Assembly (NCBI GenBank): GCA_964353185.1
Contig: CAYGUV010000001.1
Coordinates: forward strand, 124,001-188,000
From: GCA-2708415 sp964353185
Lineage (GTDB): Bacteria; Pseudomonadota; Alphaproteobacteria; Micavibrionales; Micavibrionaceae
Reading direction: 5' to 3'
DNA: 64,000 nt
Shown: positions 43,972-52,231 of the stretch, piece by piece
Layout: the number at the start of each line of letters is the position of its first letter
Numbering within the stretch: the stretch's first letter is position 1
The notes under the pieces: generated by a model
Database searches by the model: none
Seen by the model: the letters and a program-made list of their open reading frames with translations, nothing else
What the model was told of the DNA's origin: nothing
Translations under genes and position numbers: made by a program

Positions 43972-45801
43972 ATGGATTTTGATAATGATAGACTTCAAAC
44001 TTTTGGTCGAAGGACATTTTTGCTCGGTGCCTTACAAGGTGTAGCTTTATCTGTTTTAGCAGCTAGATTAGCGTGGCTGCAGGTTTTTCAAGGTGGACGT
44101 TATAAAACCTTAGCAGATAAGAACCGTATTAATACAAAGTTATTAATTCCTCAGCGAGGAGAAATCATTGATAGATTTGGTGTTCCAATGGCGGTTAATA
44201 ATCAAAATTTTCGTATTTTAATGATTCCAGAGCAAATTGAGGACGTTGATATTGCGCTCAAAAACTTATCAAAAATCATAGAAATTGAAGAGTGGCGAAT
44301 TGAAAATGTAAAAGAAAAAGCAAAAAAATTAGCATCATTTGTGCCAATTGAAGTTCGTGATAAATTAACATGGGATGAAGTGTCCGCCTTAGAAGTGAAT
44401 ATTTCTGATCTGCCAGGGATTTTTATTGAAGAGGGGGAAATAAGAAACTATCCGCATGGGTATATAACGAGTCATGTAATTGGATATTTAGGTGCCGTAA
44501 ATAAAACTGAATTAACGGATGACCCTTTATTGAAAGCACCTGCTTTTAAAATTGGAAAGACAGGATTAGAAAAAGATTATGATCTGATTTTACGTGGTAA
44601 AGCAGGGAATTCAAATTTAGAAGTTAATGTTAGAGGACGCGCAGTTAGAGAAATTGATCAAATTAAAAGTGTTCAAGGTAAGTCAATTACGCTTTCGCTT
44701 GATTCAGAATTACAAAGATATGTTCAAGATAGATTAGCTGAACATAAAAGTGCGTCTGCAATTATTATGGACTCACAGACGGGAGCAATATATGCGTTAG
44801 CATCGCACCCAAGTTTTGATCCAAATTTATTTGTTGGCGGAATTAGCACAGACGAGTTTCAAGAGATTTTAAATAATCCGGCTTTCCCCTTAAACAACAA
44901 AGCACTTACGGGGCAATACCCTCCTGGATCAACTTTTAAAATGATTACAGCTCTGGCGGCATTGGAAGGCGGCTATGCCAATGCTATAACAACAGTAAAT
45001 TGTTCCGGAACATATGAGTATGGAACGGATAAATTTCGTTGTTGGAAATTAAGTGGCCATGGCAACGTTGATGTTCACGAATCTTTGATGAAATCTTGTG
45101 ATACCTATTATTATCAATTATCTACTGAAATTGGTATAGATAATATTGCATTAATGGCGCAAAAATTTGGCCTTGGACAATCATATGGTTTTGATATTTC
45201 AGATGAAAGAAAGGGCCTGATTCCAACAAAGAAATGGAAGATGGAAAAATTGAAAAAGCAGTGGCGCGGTGGAGAAACAATTATTGCCAGTATTGGGCAA
45301 GGTTATATGTTAGCTACTCCCTTACAATTAGCAGTTATGACATCACGGCTTGTGAATGGTGGGGTCGCTGTAAAACCATGGCTTGTTGATACTATTGACG
45401 GTATTCGTCAGCAAGCATTAAAATGGCCTAAAATAAGTATTGATGTTAAGAATTTAGATATTATCAAAAAAGGCATGGATTCTGTTGTTAATAATGAAGA
45501 TGGCACAGCCTACGGCTCACGATACAGCGACGATCTTTATTCATTTGGCGGAAAAACAGGAACAGCGCAAGTTACAAGAATTGATAGACAGCAACGCGCA
45601 TTGGGTATCATGAATGATGATTTGGAGTGGCGCTTTCGTCACCATGCTTTGTTTGTTGGGTATGCCCCCTTAATTAATCCAAGATATGTTTGCTCGGTTG
45701 TGGTTGAGCATGGTGGTGGAGGATCTGCAGTTGCAGCCCCTATTGCAAGTGATATCTTGCTTGAAACACAAAAAAGAAATCCGGCAACAAGGCGCGCATA
45801 A
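43972..45801 (+). CDS. mrdA: elongation transpeptidase PBP2
   Basis: 609 residues. A membrane anchor near residues 15-32 precedes the pedestal domain (LIPQRGEIIDRFGVPMAVN) and the transpeptidase domain with Ser320-x-x-Lys (PPGSTFK), SCD (MKSCDTYYYQL) and KTG at Lys528 (GGKTGTAQ). It cross-links lateral-wall peptidoglycan with RodA. It starts two bases after mreD and is followed by rodA after 15 bases. Confidence 0.97.
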   Translation: MDFDNDRLQTFGRRTFLLGALQGVALSVLAARLAWLQVFQGGRYKTLADKNRINTKLLIPQRGEIIDRFGVPMAVNNQNFRILMIPEQIEDVDIALKNLSKIIEIEEWRIENVKEKAKKLASFVPIEVRDKLTWDEVSALEVNISDLPGIFIEEGEIRNYPHGYITSHVIGYLGAVNKTELTDDPLLKAPAFKIGKTGLEKDYDLILRGKAGNSNLEVNVRGRAVREIDQIKSVQGKSITLSLDSELQRYVQDRLAEHKSASAIIMDSQTGAIYALASHPSFDPNLFVGGISTDEFQEILNNPAFPLNNKALTGQYPPGSTFKMITALAALEGGYANAITTVNCSGTYEYGTDKFRCWKLSGHGNVDVHESLMKSCDTYYYQLSTEIGIDNIALMAQKFGLGQSYGFDISDERKGLIPTKKWKMEKLKKQWRGGETIIASIGQGYMLATPLQLAVMTSRLVNGGVAVKPWLVDTIDGIRQQALKWPKISIDVKNLDIIKKGMDSVVNNEDGTAYGSRYSDDLYSFGGKTGTAQVTRIDRQQRALGIMNDDLEWRFRHHALFVGYAPLINPRYVCSVVVEHGGGGSAVAAPIASDILLETQKRNPATRRA

Positions 45802-45816
45802 AAGGGCAGGATATAA

Positions 45817-46947
45817 ATGTTTGATACTATAAAATTAGATAATAATATGACCTTAGCTCAAAAAATGAGCCATATGGGGTGGGGATTGATTTTATTAATC
45901 TGCGTTTTAGCTTCTATTGGATTTATTTGTTTATATTCTGCTGCGAATGGAAATGTTGACCCTTGGGCATCCAAACAATTTGTTCGTTTCTGCGTCGGCA
46001 TGACTGGCCTTTTTATTATAGCTCTTATTGATATCAAATGGTGGTTTGGATTGGCTTATCCCATTTACATCGTTGGCTTTATCTCTTTAGTCTTTGTTGA
46101 AATTATGGGGCACACTGGTATGGGTGCACAGCGATGGATTAATTTGGGGTTCATTCAAATACAGCCCTCAGAATTTATGAAAATTGCTGTGGTTTTAGCG
46201 TTGGCTAAATATTTTCAATCTGCATCAGCCGCTGATATGCGAAATATTAGGTTTTTGGCCATTGGTAGTATTTTAATTTTTTTACCAGTAGGTTTGGTTC
46301 TTTTGCAACCTGATTTAGGAACATCTCTAATGATTATTATGGCGGGGTTGTCGATGTTCTTTATGGCAGGTATGCCTATATGGGTTTTTATCGCAGGGGG
46401 TGTTTTAGTGTTGGCCTCGTTACCGGTGATATGGGGCTTTATGCATGATTACCAAAAGGCACGTGTCATGACCTTTCTTGACCCTGAATCAGATCCGTTA
46501 GGAAGTGGATATCATATTACGCAATCTAAAATTGCTTTAGGATCCGGCGGGATTGACGGAAAGGGTTTTTTAGAAGGAACACAAAGCCGCTTAAATTTTT
46601 TGCCAGAAAAGCAAACAGATTTTATTTTTACTTTATGGGCTGAAGAATGGGGTTTAATAGGAGGGGTGTTCTTATTAATCGTTATTTTCTTAATTTTAAT
46701 GTATGGATTTTTTATTGCTGCACGCTGTCGTCACGCCTTTGGAAGATTATTAACCTTAGGGTTAACAACAAACTTCTTTCTTTACGCCTGTATAAATATC
46801 TCAATGGTTATGGGGTTAATCCCTGTCGTGGGAGCCCCTTTACCACTTGTCTCATACGGGGGAACATCAATGCTGGCCGCATTGGTAGGATTCGGATTAA
46901 TGCTTTCGTGCAATATTCACCGTAATAGCAAACTTCTTAGAATGTAA
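45817..46947 (+). CDS. rodA: elongation peptidoglycan glycosyltransferase RodA
   Basis: 376 residues, SEDS family with about ten membrane helices. Landmarks: GAQRWINLGFIQIQPSEFMK, LLQPDLGTSLMII, GSGYHITQSKIALGSGG, LPEKQTDFIFTLWAEEWG and PLPLVSYGGTSML. Its position after the PBP2 gene assigns it to elongation (RodA rather than FtsW). A GGGCAGG sequence lies upstream. It ends 15 bases from the convergent glutaredoxin gene. Confidence 0.97.
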   Translation: MFDTIKLDNNMTLAQKMSHMGWGLILLICVLASIGFICLYSAANGNVDPWASKQFVRFCVGMTGLFIIALIDIKWWFGLAYPIYIVGFISLVFVEIMGHTGMGAQRWINLGFIQIQPSEFMKIAVVLALAKYFQSASAADMRNIRFLAIGSILIFLPVGLVLLQPDLGTSLMIIMAGLSMFFMAGMPIWVFIAGGVLVLASLPVIWGFMHDYQKARVMTFLDPESDPLGSGYHITQSKIALGSGGIDGKGFLEGTQSRLNFLPEKQTDFIFTLWAEEWGLIGGVFLLIVIFLILMYGFFIAARCRHAFGRLLTLGLTTNFFLYACINISMVMGLIPVVGAPLPLVSYGGTSMLAALVGFGLMLSCNIHRNSKLLRM

Positions 46948-46962
46948 TCAGCTTTTTTATGC

Positions 46963-47301
46963 TTAAGATGCTTTACTGAAGGCAACCCCTTTGTCTTTTA
47001 AAAGTGTCTCTAATTCACCAGTTTCGTACATTTCACGCACAATGTCACATCCACCAATAAATTCACCCTTTATGTATAGTTGTGGAATGGTTGGCCACTC
47101 ACTAAATTCCTTAATATTTTCACGCAAGACATTGTCTTCTAAAACATTGATATCTTTGAAAGATACGCCACTTTGCGCTAAAATTTGAACAACTGCGGCA
47201 GAGAATCCACATTGAGGAAATGTTGAGTTTCCTTTCATATATAAAACCACATCGTTTTCGTTTATTTCTTTTCGTATTTGGTCAAAGTGAATATTTTCCA
47301 T
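46963..47301 (-). CDS. grxD: monothiol glutaredoxin, Grx4 type
   Basis: 112 residues. The monothiol active site is CGFS (PQCGFSAAVVQIL), with WPTIPQLYIKGEFIGGCDIV and the glutathione-binding GGCD. Grx4-type proteins bind a [2Fe-2S] cluster with glutathione and work in Fe-S trafficking, often with BolA. The bolA gene lies directly upstream on the same strand, as expected for a functional pair. Confidence 0.96.
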   Translation of the reverse strand: MENIHFDQIRKEINENDVVLYMKGNSTFPQCGFSAAVVQILAQSGVSFKDINVLEDNVLRENIKEFSEWPTIPQLYIKGEFIGGCDIVREMYETGELETLLKDKGVAFSKAS

Positions 47302-47344
47302 TTTATTTTCCTCTATCGTTACAAATTATTATTACGCAAATTTA

Positions 47345-47575
47345 CTATTCTACAGATGTGTGTATGGCCAAAGCGTGTAGCTCGTTTCCCATTTTTCCCT
47401 TAAGGGCTTTGTAAACCATTTGATGTTGCTGTATTTTGGATTTTCCTTGAAAGCTAGGGGATATAACATGCGCAGCGTAGTGATCGCCATCTCCACGCAT
47501 ATCTGAAATGGTTACTTTTGCATTCGGTATGCCCTCATAAATCAATTGCTCTATAACATTACTTTCCATCGCCAT
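47345..47575 (-). CDS. bolA: BolA-family protein
   Basis: 76 residues. The BolA fold is shown by AKVTISDMRGDGDHYAAHVISPSFQGKSKIQQHQMVYKALKGKMGNELHALAIHT, including the invariant histidine near the C-terminus. It forms Fe-S-bridged complexes with monothiol glutaredoxins. It is 43 bases upstream of grxD. The start could be the second Met (residue 3) without other consequences. Confidence 0.94.
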   Translation of the reverse strand: MAMESNVIEQLIYEGIPNAKVTISDMRGDGDHYAAHVISPSFQGKSKIQQHQMVYKALKGKMGNELHALAIHTSVE

Positions 47576-47609
47576 GATGCTATTCCTTCAAAGGGTATAA
47601 TTTATTTCT

Positions 47610-47930
47610 TTAATCTTGTTTAATTTGCTCTTGAGCTTTTATAAAGAATTCTTCAATTTTTACTAATACTTCATTAGGGCTCATTTCAAGGCTATTTTTT
47701 TCGATATCAGGCATAACGAATCGGACCACATCGTCAAAACCAGGCTCTTCTAAGTTAGCTCCCAAAACGTCTACAGCATAAGTTTCGGCTGCATCTGCGT
47801 CTAAACCCATTTTTTCAGCTAACCAGAGACCAAAAAGCTTACATGCTCTGGCTTCTGCTTTGAATAAATTGGCCTCATCTAGAGCAAATTTGTTCTCAAA
47901 AGCCTTTTCTCGGTCGTTTAAATCATTCAT
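47610..47930 (-). CDS. DUF1476 protein, ATP-synthase inhibitor zeta-type
   Basis: 106 residues with the characteristic N-terminus LNDREKAFENKFALDEANLFKAEARACKLFGLWLAEKMG and four-helix pattern. In Paracoccus this family is the zeta subunit that inhibits reverse rotation of the F1Fo-ATPase; the N-terminal segment is the inhibitory part. The family is essentially alphaproteobacterial, which helps place the organism. It is divergent from purC and first in a possible operon with bolA-grxD. Confidence 0.93.
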   Translation of the reverse strand: MNDLNDREKAFENKFALDEANLFKAEARACKLFGLWLAEKMGLDADAAETYAVDVLGANLEEPGFDDVVRFVMPDIEKNSLEMSPNEVLVKIEEFFIKAQEQIKQD

Positions 47931-47961
47931 TTTCCACTTTTCCTTACATAAGTTTGATCTA

Positions 47962-47990
47962 AATATAACGTATCATTTGAATTGTTTGAA
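47962..47990 (-). promoter_or_regulatory. promoter for the DUF1476-bolA-grxD group
   Basis: Reading leftward, TTCAAA (47985-47990) and TATATT (47962-47967) are spaced by 17 bases. Its -35 end overlaps that of the divergent purC promoter. Confidence 0.6.
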
Positions 47991-48005
47991 ATCCATGCTT
48001 ATATA
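47977..48005 (+). promoter_or_regulatory. promoter of purC
   Basis: TTGAAT (47977-47982) and TATATA (48000-48005) are spaced by 17 bases, with a predicted start about 22 bases before the purC ATG. It is face-to-face with the leftward promoter, so the two may compete. Confidence 0.65.
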
Positions 48006-48033
48006 TAAGAAATTTATTGAGTTAGGAAATATT

Positions 48034-48894
48034 ATGAATAAACGTAAAGCACTCTACGAAGGCAAAGCAAAAACTATATACGAGGGGCCAGAACCAGGTA
48101 CTTTGATCCAATATTTTAAGGATAATGTTTCTGCCACGTCGATTGACCCAGATAAGAAAGGGGTCATAGCAGGTAAAGGGGTCTTAAATAATCGTATTTC
48201 TGCTCATATCATGACAAAACTAGAGGATCTTGGCATTCCTACACATTTTATACGTTCATTGAATATGCGTGAACAGCTAGTTCGTAAGGTTGATATTGTT
48301 CCGCTTGAAGTTGTTATTAGAAACGTTTCAACAGGATCGTTGAGCCGCCGCCTTGGTATTAAAGAAGGCACAGTTTTACATCAGCCTTTGGTTGAATTTT
48401 ATTACAAAAATGATGAGTTAAATGATCCTATCGTTAGTGAGCAACATATTGTTTCATTTGGTTGGGCTGACCCATACGAATTAGAAGAGATAGTCCACCA
48501 AGCTTTACGTGTTAATGATTTTATGGCCGGCATGTTCTCCGCTATTGGTTTAACTCTAATTGATTTTAAATTAGAGTTTGGTCGGTTGTGGGGAGAAGAT
48601 GATGAACTTTATATTATTCTTGCCGATGAAGTATCACCAGATAATTGCCGCCTTTGGGATTCGAAGACAGGTGAACGTATGGACAAAGATAGATATCGCC
48701 ACGATTTAGGAGACTTAATCGAGGGATATGAGGAAATTGCCAAACGTTTAGGACTTATTCCTGAAACAGGAATTTTTGAGGGCGGTAGTATCAATGAAGA
48801 AATTGCAGAGCAATTGGAAGATATTGAAAATGACCAAGCCAAAGAGCGTAAATTGCGTGCAGTCAAGAAAACAAAGCAGCCCAGAAAATCTTAA
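48034..48894 (+). CDS. purC: phosphoribosylaminoimidazole-succinocarboxamide synthase
   Basis: 286 residues. SAICAR synthetase motifs: KRKALYEGKAKTIYEG, FKDNVSAT, HFIRSLNMREQLVRKVDIVPLEVVIRN, GSLSRRLG, LEFGRLWGEDDELYIILADEVSPDNCRLWD. The ATG at 48034 is the family start; longer in-frame starts run across the promoter and into the divergent gene. It performs step 8 of purine synthesis. purS, purQ and purL, which often follow purC in alphaproteobacteria, are not here. The C-terminus is charged and extended. Confidence 0.97.
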   Translation: MNKRKALYEGKAKTIYEGPEPGTLIQYFKDNVSATSIDPDKKGVIAGKGVLNNRISAHIMTKLEDLGIPTHFIRSLNMREQLVRKVDIVPLEVVIRNVSTGSLSRRLGIKEGTVLHQPLVEFYYKNDELNDPIVSEQHIVSFGWADPYELEEIVHQALRVNDFMAGMFSAIGLTLIDFKLEFGRLWGEDDELYIILADEVSPDNCRLWDSKTGERMDKDRYRHDLGDLIEGYEEIAKRLGLIPETGIFEGGSINEEIAEQLEDIENDQAKERKLRAVKKTKQPRKS

Positions 48895-48896
48895 TT

Positions 48897-49682
48897 TTAA
48901 CAGGTAATAAATTGCTCTTTTAAAATTCGTTCCCCTAAATTATGGTCAGGATCAAATAAAAGGGTGCGGGCATGCTCGGTTGATTGGTTAATTTTTACTG
49001 ATTGAATATCGCGAAACTCTTTTGAGTCAGCTGTCGCGCTAACGGGACGTTTATCATGGTTGTGCACTTCAATTTGTACACACACATTTGATGGTAGTAA
49101 AGCGCCACGCCAACGCCTTGGGCGAAATGCACTAATCGGAGTTAAGGCCAATAAATTTGCAGATATCGGTAAAATAGGGCCATTTGCAGATAAGTTATAT
49201 GCAGTACTTCCAGCAGGCGTTGCTAATAAGATTCCATCACACACTAATTCTTCTATGCGTGTTGTGCCATCAACCATAATTTTTAATTTTGCTGCCTGAC
49301 GCGTTTCACGTAAAAGAGATATTTCGTTGAAGGCAATAATTTCCTTTATATCACCACCTTTCGTTTTACACGAAAGTGTAAGAGGATAGATATCAATACT
49401 ATTTGCGTTTACAAGTTTGTTAATTAAATCATCTTTTGAATTCGGGTTTAGAAGAAATCCTACAGATCCACAATTTAGACCATAAACAGGTATTGATAAT
49501 TTCTCATCATGTAATCTATGTAGAACTTCAAGCATGGTACCATCACCACCCAAGGCAATCGCAACGTCAGCATCTTTTAGAGCATGGTTTTTGTGAACTT
49601 TAGAAAGCGATTCTAAAGTTTTTTGAGCGGCCTTACTCTCTGAAGCAACAAAAGATAATTTGGGTGAGGATGGAAGTGTCAT
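48897..49682 (-). CDS. nadK: NAD kinase
   Basis: 261 residues. The kinase signature GGDGTMLEVLH and the GLNCGSVGFLLN, ELVCDGILLATPAGSTAYNLSANGP block identify the ATP-NAD kinase family. It phosphorylates NAD to NADP in the cytosol. Its ATG directly follows the pyrE stop on the same strand, so the two are translationally coupled. It is convergent with purC, with a two-base gap. Confidence 0.96.
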   Translation of the reverse strand: MTLPSSPKLSFVASESKAAQKTLESLSKVHKNHALKDADVAIALGGDGTMLEVLHRLHDEKLSIPVYGLNCGSVGFLLNPNSKDDLINKLVNANSIDIYPLTLSCKTKGGDIKEIIAFNEISLLRETRQAAKLKIMVDGTTRIEELVCDGILLATPAGSTAYNLSANGPILPISANLLALTPISAFRPRRWRGALLPSNVCVQIEVHNHDKRPVSATADSKEFRDIQSVKINQSTEHARTLLFDPDHNLGERILKEQFITC

Positions 49683-50345
49683 TTAACTAGCCTGTTTTAA
49701 AAATTTTTCAGACCATGTATCTGGATCTTTCAAAAATGACTTAACAGATTCGATTGTGTCATCATCAAAAATATTATCTTCTTTGGCTACGCTTAAAATA
49801 TCCCACCACGTACAAAGAGCATGTAGATTAATTCCCAAATCTTTCATGCGTTCTTCACTCTTTGGAAAAGTGCCATAATGAAAAACAACAAAGCTATCTG
49901 TCACTTCGGCTCCAGCTTCACGAAGGACATTAACAAAAGGCACCTTGCTTCCTCCATCACGTTGTAAGTCTTCAACCAACATTACATTTGGTTTTGTTTT
50001 CTCATCAAAATAGCCTTCAATTTGTGCCATGCGGCCAAACCCTTTTGGTTTTTTACGAACATAAAGCATTGGTTTGCTTAGCTCCTCTGATAAAAAAGCG
50101 CCATATGGTATACCTGCAGTTTCCCCGCCAGCTACATAATCGATGTTAAGATCCGCTAGAATTTCATGTGCGAATTTCATTAATTGACGACGCTCATCAA
50201 CGAAAGATATAAGACGTCGGCAGTCAACGTAGACAGGTCCCTTGGCTCCCGATGTATAGGTAAAAGGATCTTTTGTATTCACCAAAACTGATTTCGTACT
50301 TAAAAGGATTTTGGCGCTTTCTTTTGCTATTTGTTCTTTATTCAT
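49683..50345 (-). CDS. pyrE: orotate phosphoribosyltransferase
   Basis: 220 residues. The PRPP-binding motif is VMLVEDLQRDGGSKV, with FTYTSGAKGPVYVDCRRLISF near the N-terminus and YVAGGETAGIPYGAFLSE as flexible substrate loops. It makes orotidine 5'-phosphate in pyrimidine synthesis. AGAGAAATC before the ATG is a modest ribosome-binding site. It is upstream of nadK and downstream of the S24 regulator, all leftward. Confidence 0.95.
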   Translation of the reverse strand: MNKEQIAKESAKILLSTKSVLVNTKDPFTYTSGAKGPVYVDCRRLISFVDERRQLMKFAHEILADLNIDYVAGGETAGIPYGAFLSEELSKPMLYVRKKPKGFGRMAQIEGYFDEKTKPNVMLVEDLQRDGGSKVPFVNVLREAGAEVTDSFVVFHYGTFPKSEERMKDLGINLHALCTWWDILSVAKEDNIFDDDTIESVKSFLKDPDTWSEKFLKQAS

Positions 50346-50369
50346 GATTTCTCTTTTGTAAATTGATAA

Positions 50370-51008
50370 TTATTGGCTGACCCATAAAATGCGTGCGATC
50401 CAGCTTATTTCATTTTGAGGTATCTTACGATTTTCATGGTTAGGGTTTAAGGATAAAAGTTCAATAAGGCTTTCGTTCTGGTGGACCAACTCTTTCGCCA
50501 TAACTTCACCATTAGCTGTTTTAACAATGACTCGATCCCCTTTACGAACAGATGATTTGGGAGAGACCACTAAAATATCATTTTGACGATATAAAGGTTC
50601 CATAGAATCTCCATTAATACGCAAGGCGTATGTTCCATCATCTTTAGATTCAAATTCAGGAAATTCAATATCATCCCAGCTATCCCCATCGGGATAGCCT
50701 TGTTCATCAAAAAATCCAAAGCTTCCTGCTTGAGCAAACCCAATAACAGGTATTGTTTTTTTCTGTGCTAATTCGCTTTCTTCATCAACTAGCGCAACAA
50801 ATTCAACCATTTGTGCTCCTGTTGCATTGAGAATTCTTGAGATGCTTTCTGTCGATGGCCATCTTGGTTTTCCATCAGGACCAAATCTTTTACTTTTATT
50901 AAAAGAAGTGGGGTCCAAGCCGGATTGTTTGGCCAAACCCGATGGACTGTAGCCAAAGGTTGAGGCCAGACGATCAACAGCACGCCAAATTTGTTCATGT
51001 GTAAGCAT
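50370..51008 (-). CDS. HTH/S24-peptidase transcriptional regulator, candidate repressor of the phage-like cluster
   Basis: 212 residues. An N-terminal Xre-type helix-turn-helix (YSPSGLAKQSGLDPTSFNKSKRF) is followed by a LexA/CI-type S24 peptidase domain. The serine is in INGDSMEPLY, and the general-base lysine is in VIVKTANGEVMAKEL. Autocleavage also needs an Ala-Gly or Cys-Gly site; GFAQAGSFGFF contains a possible AG, so cleavage is plausible. A perfect AAGGAG lies eight bases from the ATG. Relatives occur as core regulators in alphaproteobacterial chromosomes, so it may be a host gene. Its divergent position next to palindromic sites before the virion genes makes it the likely regulator of the cluster. 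Confidence 0.88.
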   Translation of the reverse strand: MLTHEQIWRAVDRLASTFGYSPSGLAKQSGLDPTSFNKSKRFGPDGKPRWPSTESISRILNATGAQMVEFVALVDEESELAQKKTIPVIGFAQAGSFGFFDEQGYPDGDSWDDIEFPEFESKDDGTYALRINGDSMEPLYRQNDILVVSPKSSVRKGDRVIVKTANGEVMAKELVHQNESLIELLSLNPNHENRKIPQNEISWIARILWVSQ

Positions 51009-51063
51009 GTATATCTCCTTAACAACCGCTCTAGGATTAAACTCCCATTTTTAAAAGTAAATG

Positions 51064-51119
51064 TAAATAGGAAAAAATTCATATTATTTCTTGACAATAG
51101 GTATATTATCCTATTTATT
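51064..51119 (+). promoter_or_regulatory. promoter and candidate operators at the left end of the phage-like cluster
   Basis: TTGACA (51091-51096) with TTTATT (51114-51119) at 17 bases forms a rightward promoter. A palindrome AATAGG-N8-CCTATT (51096-51115) fills the spacer. A second site, AATAGGAAAAAATTCATAT, lies just upstream at 51066-51084 and closely resembles the palindrome in the second promoter of the cluster (55228-55249). The S24 regulator is encoded divergently. The sites are candidate repressor operators; binding is inferred. Confidence 0.72.
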
Positions 51120-51159
51120 GGTATTAATGAACAAGATTTTAAAAATAAGAAAGAGCGGT

Positions 51160-51591
51160 ATGAACAAAAGCAAACACAAAAACCAACATGATAAACAGAC
51201 TGTGCCATTTGGAGATGCTACAGAGGCTTGGTTCTGGTTTATTAAAGCACAAGAAGCACGAAATGATGGTGCGCGATATACCGCTGGAATGTCTCTTTTA
51301 CCTCGTCCTTGTGAGCCTTCTGATTTTTTAAAGATTTTAGATCGTCTATATAGAAATAGAATTTTACTAAGAGATCATTTCTTAGTTCTAAGACACTATG
51401 GGCGTCGGCAGCTTGCTCCTGACAATAGGCGTGTGAAAGAATCTATTGCCTTTAAATTATGGAACGAAGCCTTTGAAAAAATTGAGCCAATATTAATCAA
51501 GAAAAATATCGTTCAAAAAAAAAGCGCCACCATTTTTTATCCGGCTGAATTTAAAAATAATGAAAATTATAAAAATGAAGCTTTCAGATAA
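51160..51591 (+). CDS. phage-like cluster protein, conserved AWFWFIKAQEARNDGAR type
   Basis: 143 residues; molecular function unknown. It is helical and basic, with the motif EAWFWFIKAQEARNDGARYTAG, then PRPCEPSDFLKILDRLYRNR, HFLVLRHYGRRQ and a C-terminal FKLWNEAFEKIEPILIKKNIV. I recall similar proteins at the head of podoviral gene sets in alphaproteobacterial chromosomes, but cannot check this here. A DNA-binding or small-terminase-like role is possible by position, as no other small terminase is visible. The ATG at 51160 is chosen because the in-frame start at 51091 would lie inside the promoter. Confidence 0.8.
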   Translation: MNKSKHKNQHDKQTVPFGDATEAWFWFIKAQEARNDGARYTAGMSLLPRPCEPSDFLKILDRLYRNRILLRDHFLVLRHYGRRQLAPDNRRVKESIAFKLWNEAFEKIEPILIKKNIVQKKSATIFYPAEFKNNENYKNEAFR

Positions 51592-51998
51592 TGGAAAGAA
51601 AAAATAGAAGATTGTGGGTCGCCTTTACAGGGAAGACAGATATTTGGTATCTAAAATTTTTGAACAAAGAATTTAGGCATTGTTTTATCATTCTGGATGA
51701 TGTGAATCATTGGATAACAATTGATCCGCTATCTTCATCAACGGAGATAGAGGTGATTAATAAAAAAGACTATTCCCAAGATTTACCCTCATGGTTTCAG
51801 GAAATAGGATTTAAGCTAGTCGAAACAAAATTTTACATTCCATCAGCCAAATCACTTCCTCTTAGATTATTAAATTGTGTGGAGATAGCTAAAAATATTA
51901 TAGGCATTCAAAATTTTTTTATTCTAACACCATACCAACTTTTCAAATTTTTAAATCAAAACAAAAGAAAGGAAATAGAACATGGGAAGTTTATTTAG
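51591..51998 (+). CDS. phage-like cluster protein with possible permuted papain-like fold
   Basis: 135 residues starting on the last base of the previous stop. Early FRHCFIILDD and late LLNCVEIAKNIIGI place a histidine before a cysteine, with a WITIDPL strand between. This is the order seen in circularly permuted NlpC/P60 (papain-like) proteins, so a peptidase, acyltransferase or amidase role is conceivable, for example peptidoglycan entry. The similarity is at pattern level only. The gene overlaps the next by 17 bases. Confidence 0.75.
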   Translation: MERKNRRLWVAFTGKTDIWYLKFLNKEFRHCFIILDDVNHWITIDPLSSSTEIEVINKKDYSQDLPSWFQEIGFKLVETKFYIPSAKSLPLRLLNCVEIAKNIIGIQNFFILTPYQLFKFLNQNKRKEIEHGKFI

Positions 51999-52230
51999 TA
52001 GCCCTAAAAGACCAAATATAAGACCAATAGTTAATTCTTCAACGCAGAATAAAGATATTGAGGTAAATCCCGCCACAGCTGTTATTGAAAGTGGAAACGT
52101 GAATAAAATACGCGAGAATAATTTATTAAAACGATCAAGAGGAACCACAGGAACAATTTTAACGGGTTTTAACGGTATTTTAGGTGACCAACCAGAGGGC
52201 ATTCCTCAAAAAAAACTATTAGGAGAATAA
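51982..52230 (+). CDS. small phage-like virion-associated protein
   Basis: 82 residues, mostly polar. The C-terminal stretch RGTTGTILTGFNGILGDQPEG and KKLLGE resembles short proteins next to the head-tail connector gene in many podoviruses (pattern G-T-x-L-T...G...G...KxLLG). AAAGGAAATAG precedes the ATG. Function unknown; a head or connector accessory is likely from position. Confidence 0.75.
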   Translation: MGSLFSSPKRPNIRPIVNSSTQNKDIEVNPATAVIESGNVNKIRENNLLKRSRGTTGTILTGFNGILGDQPEGIPQKKLLGE

Positions 52231-52231
52231 A

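Noticed and set aside
47860..48033. Extended N-terminus for PurC
   Set aside because: It runs across two promoters and into the divergent DUF1476 gene; the family starts at 48034.
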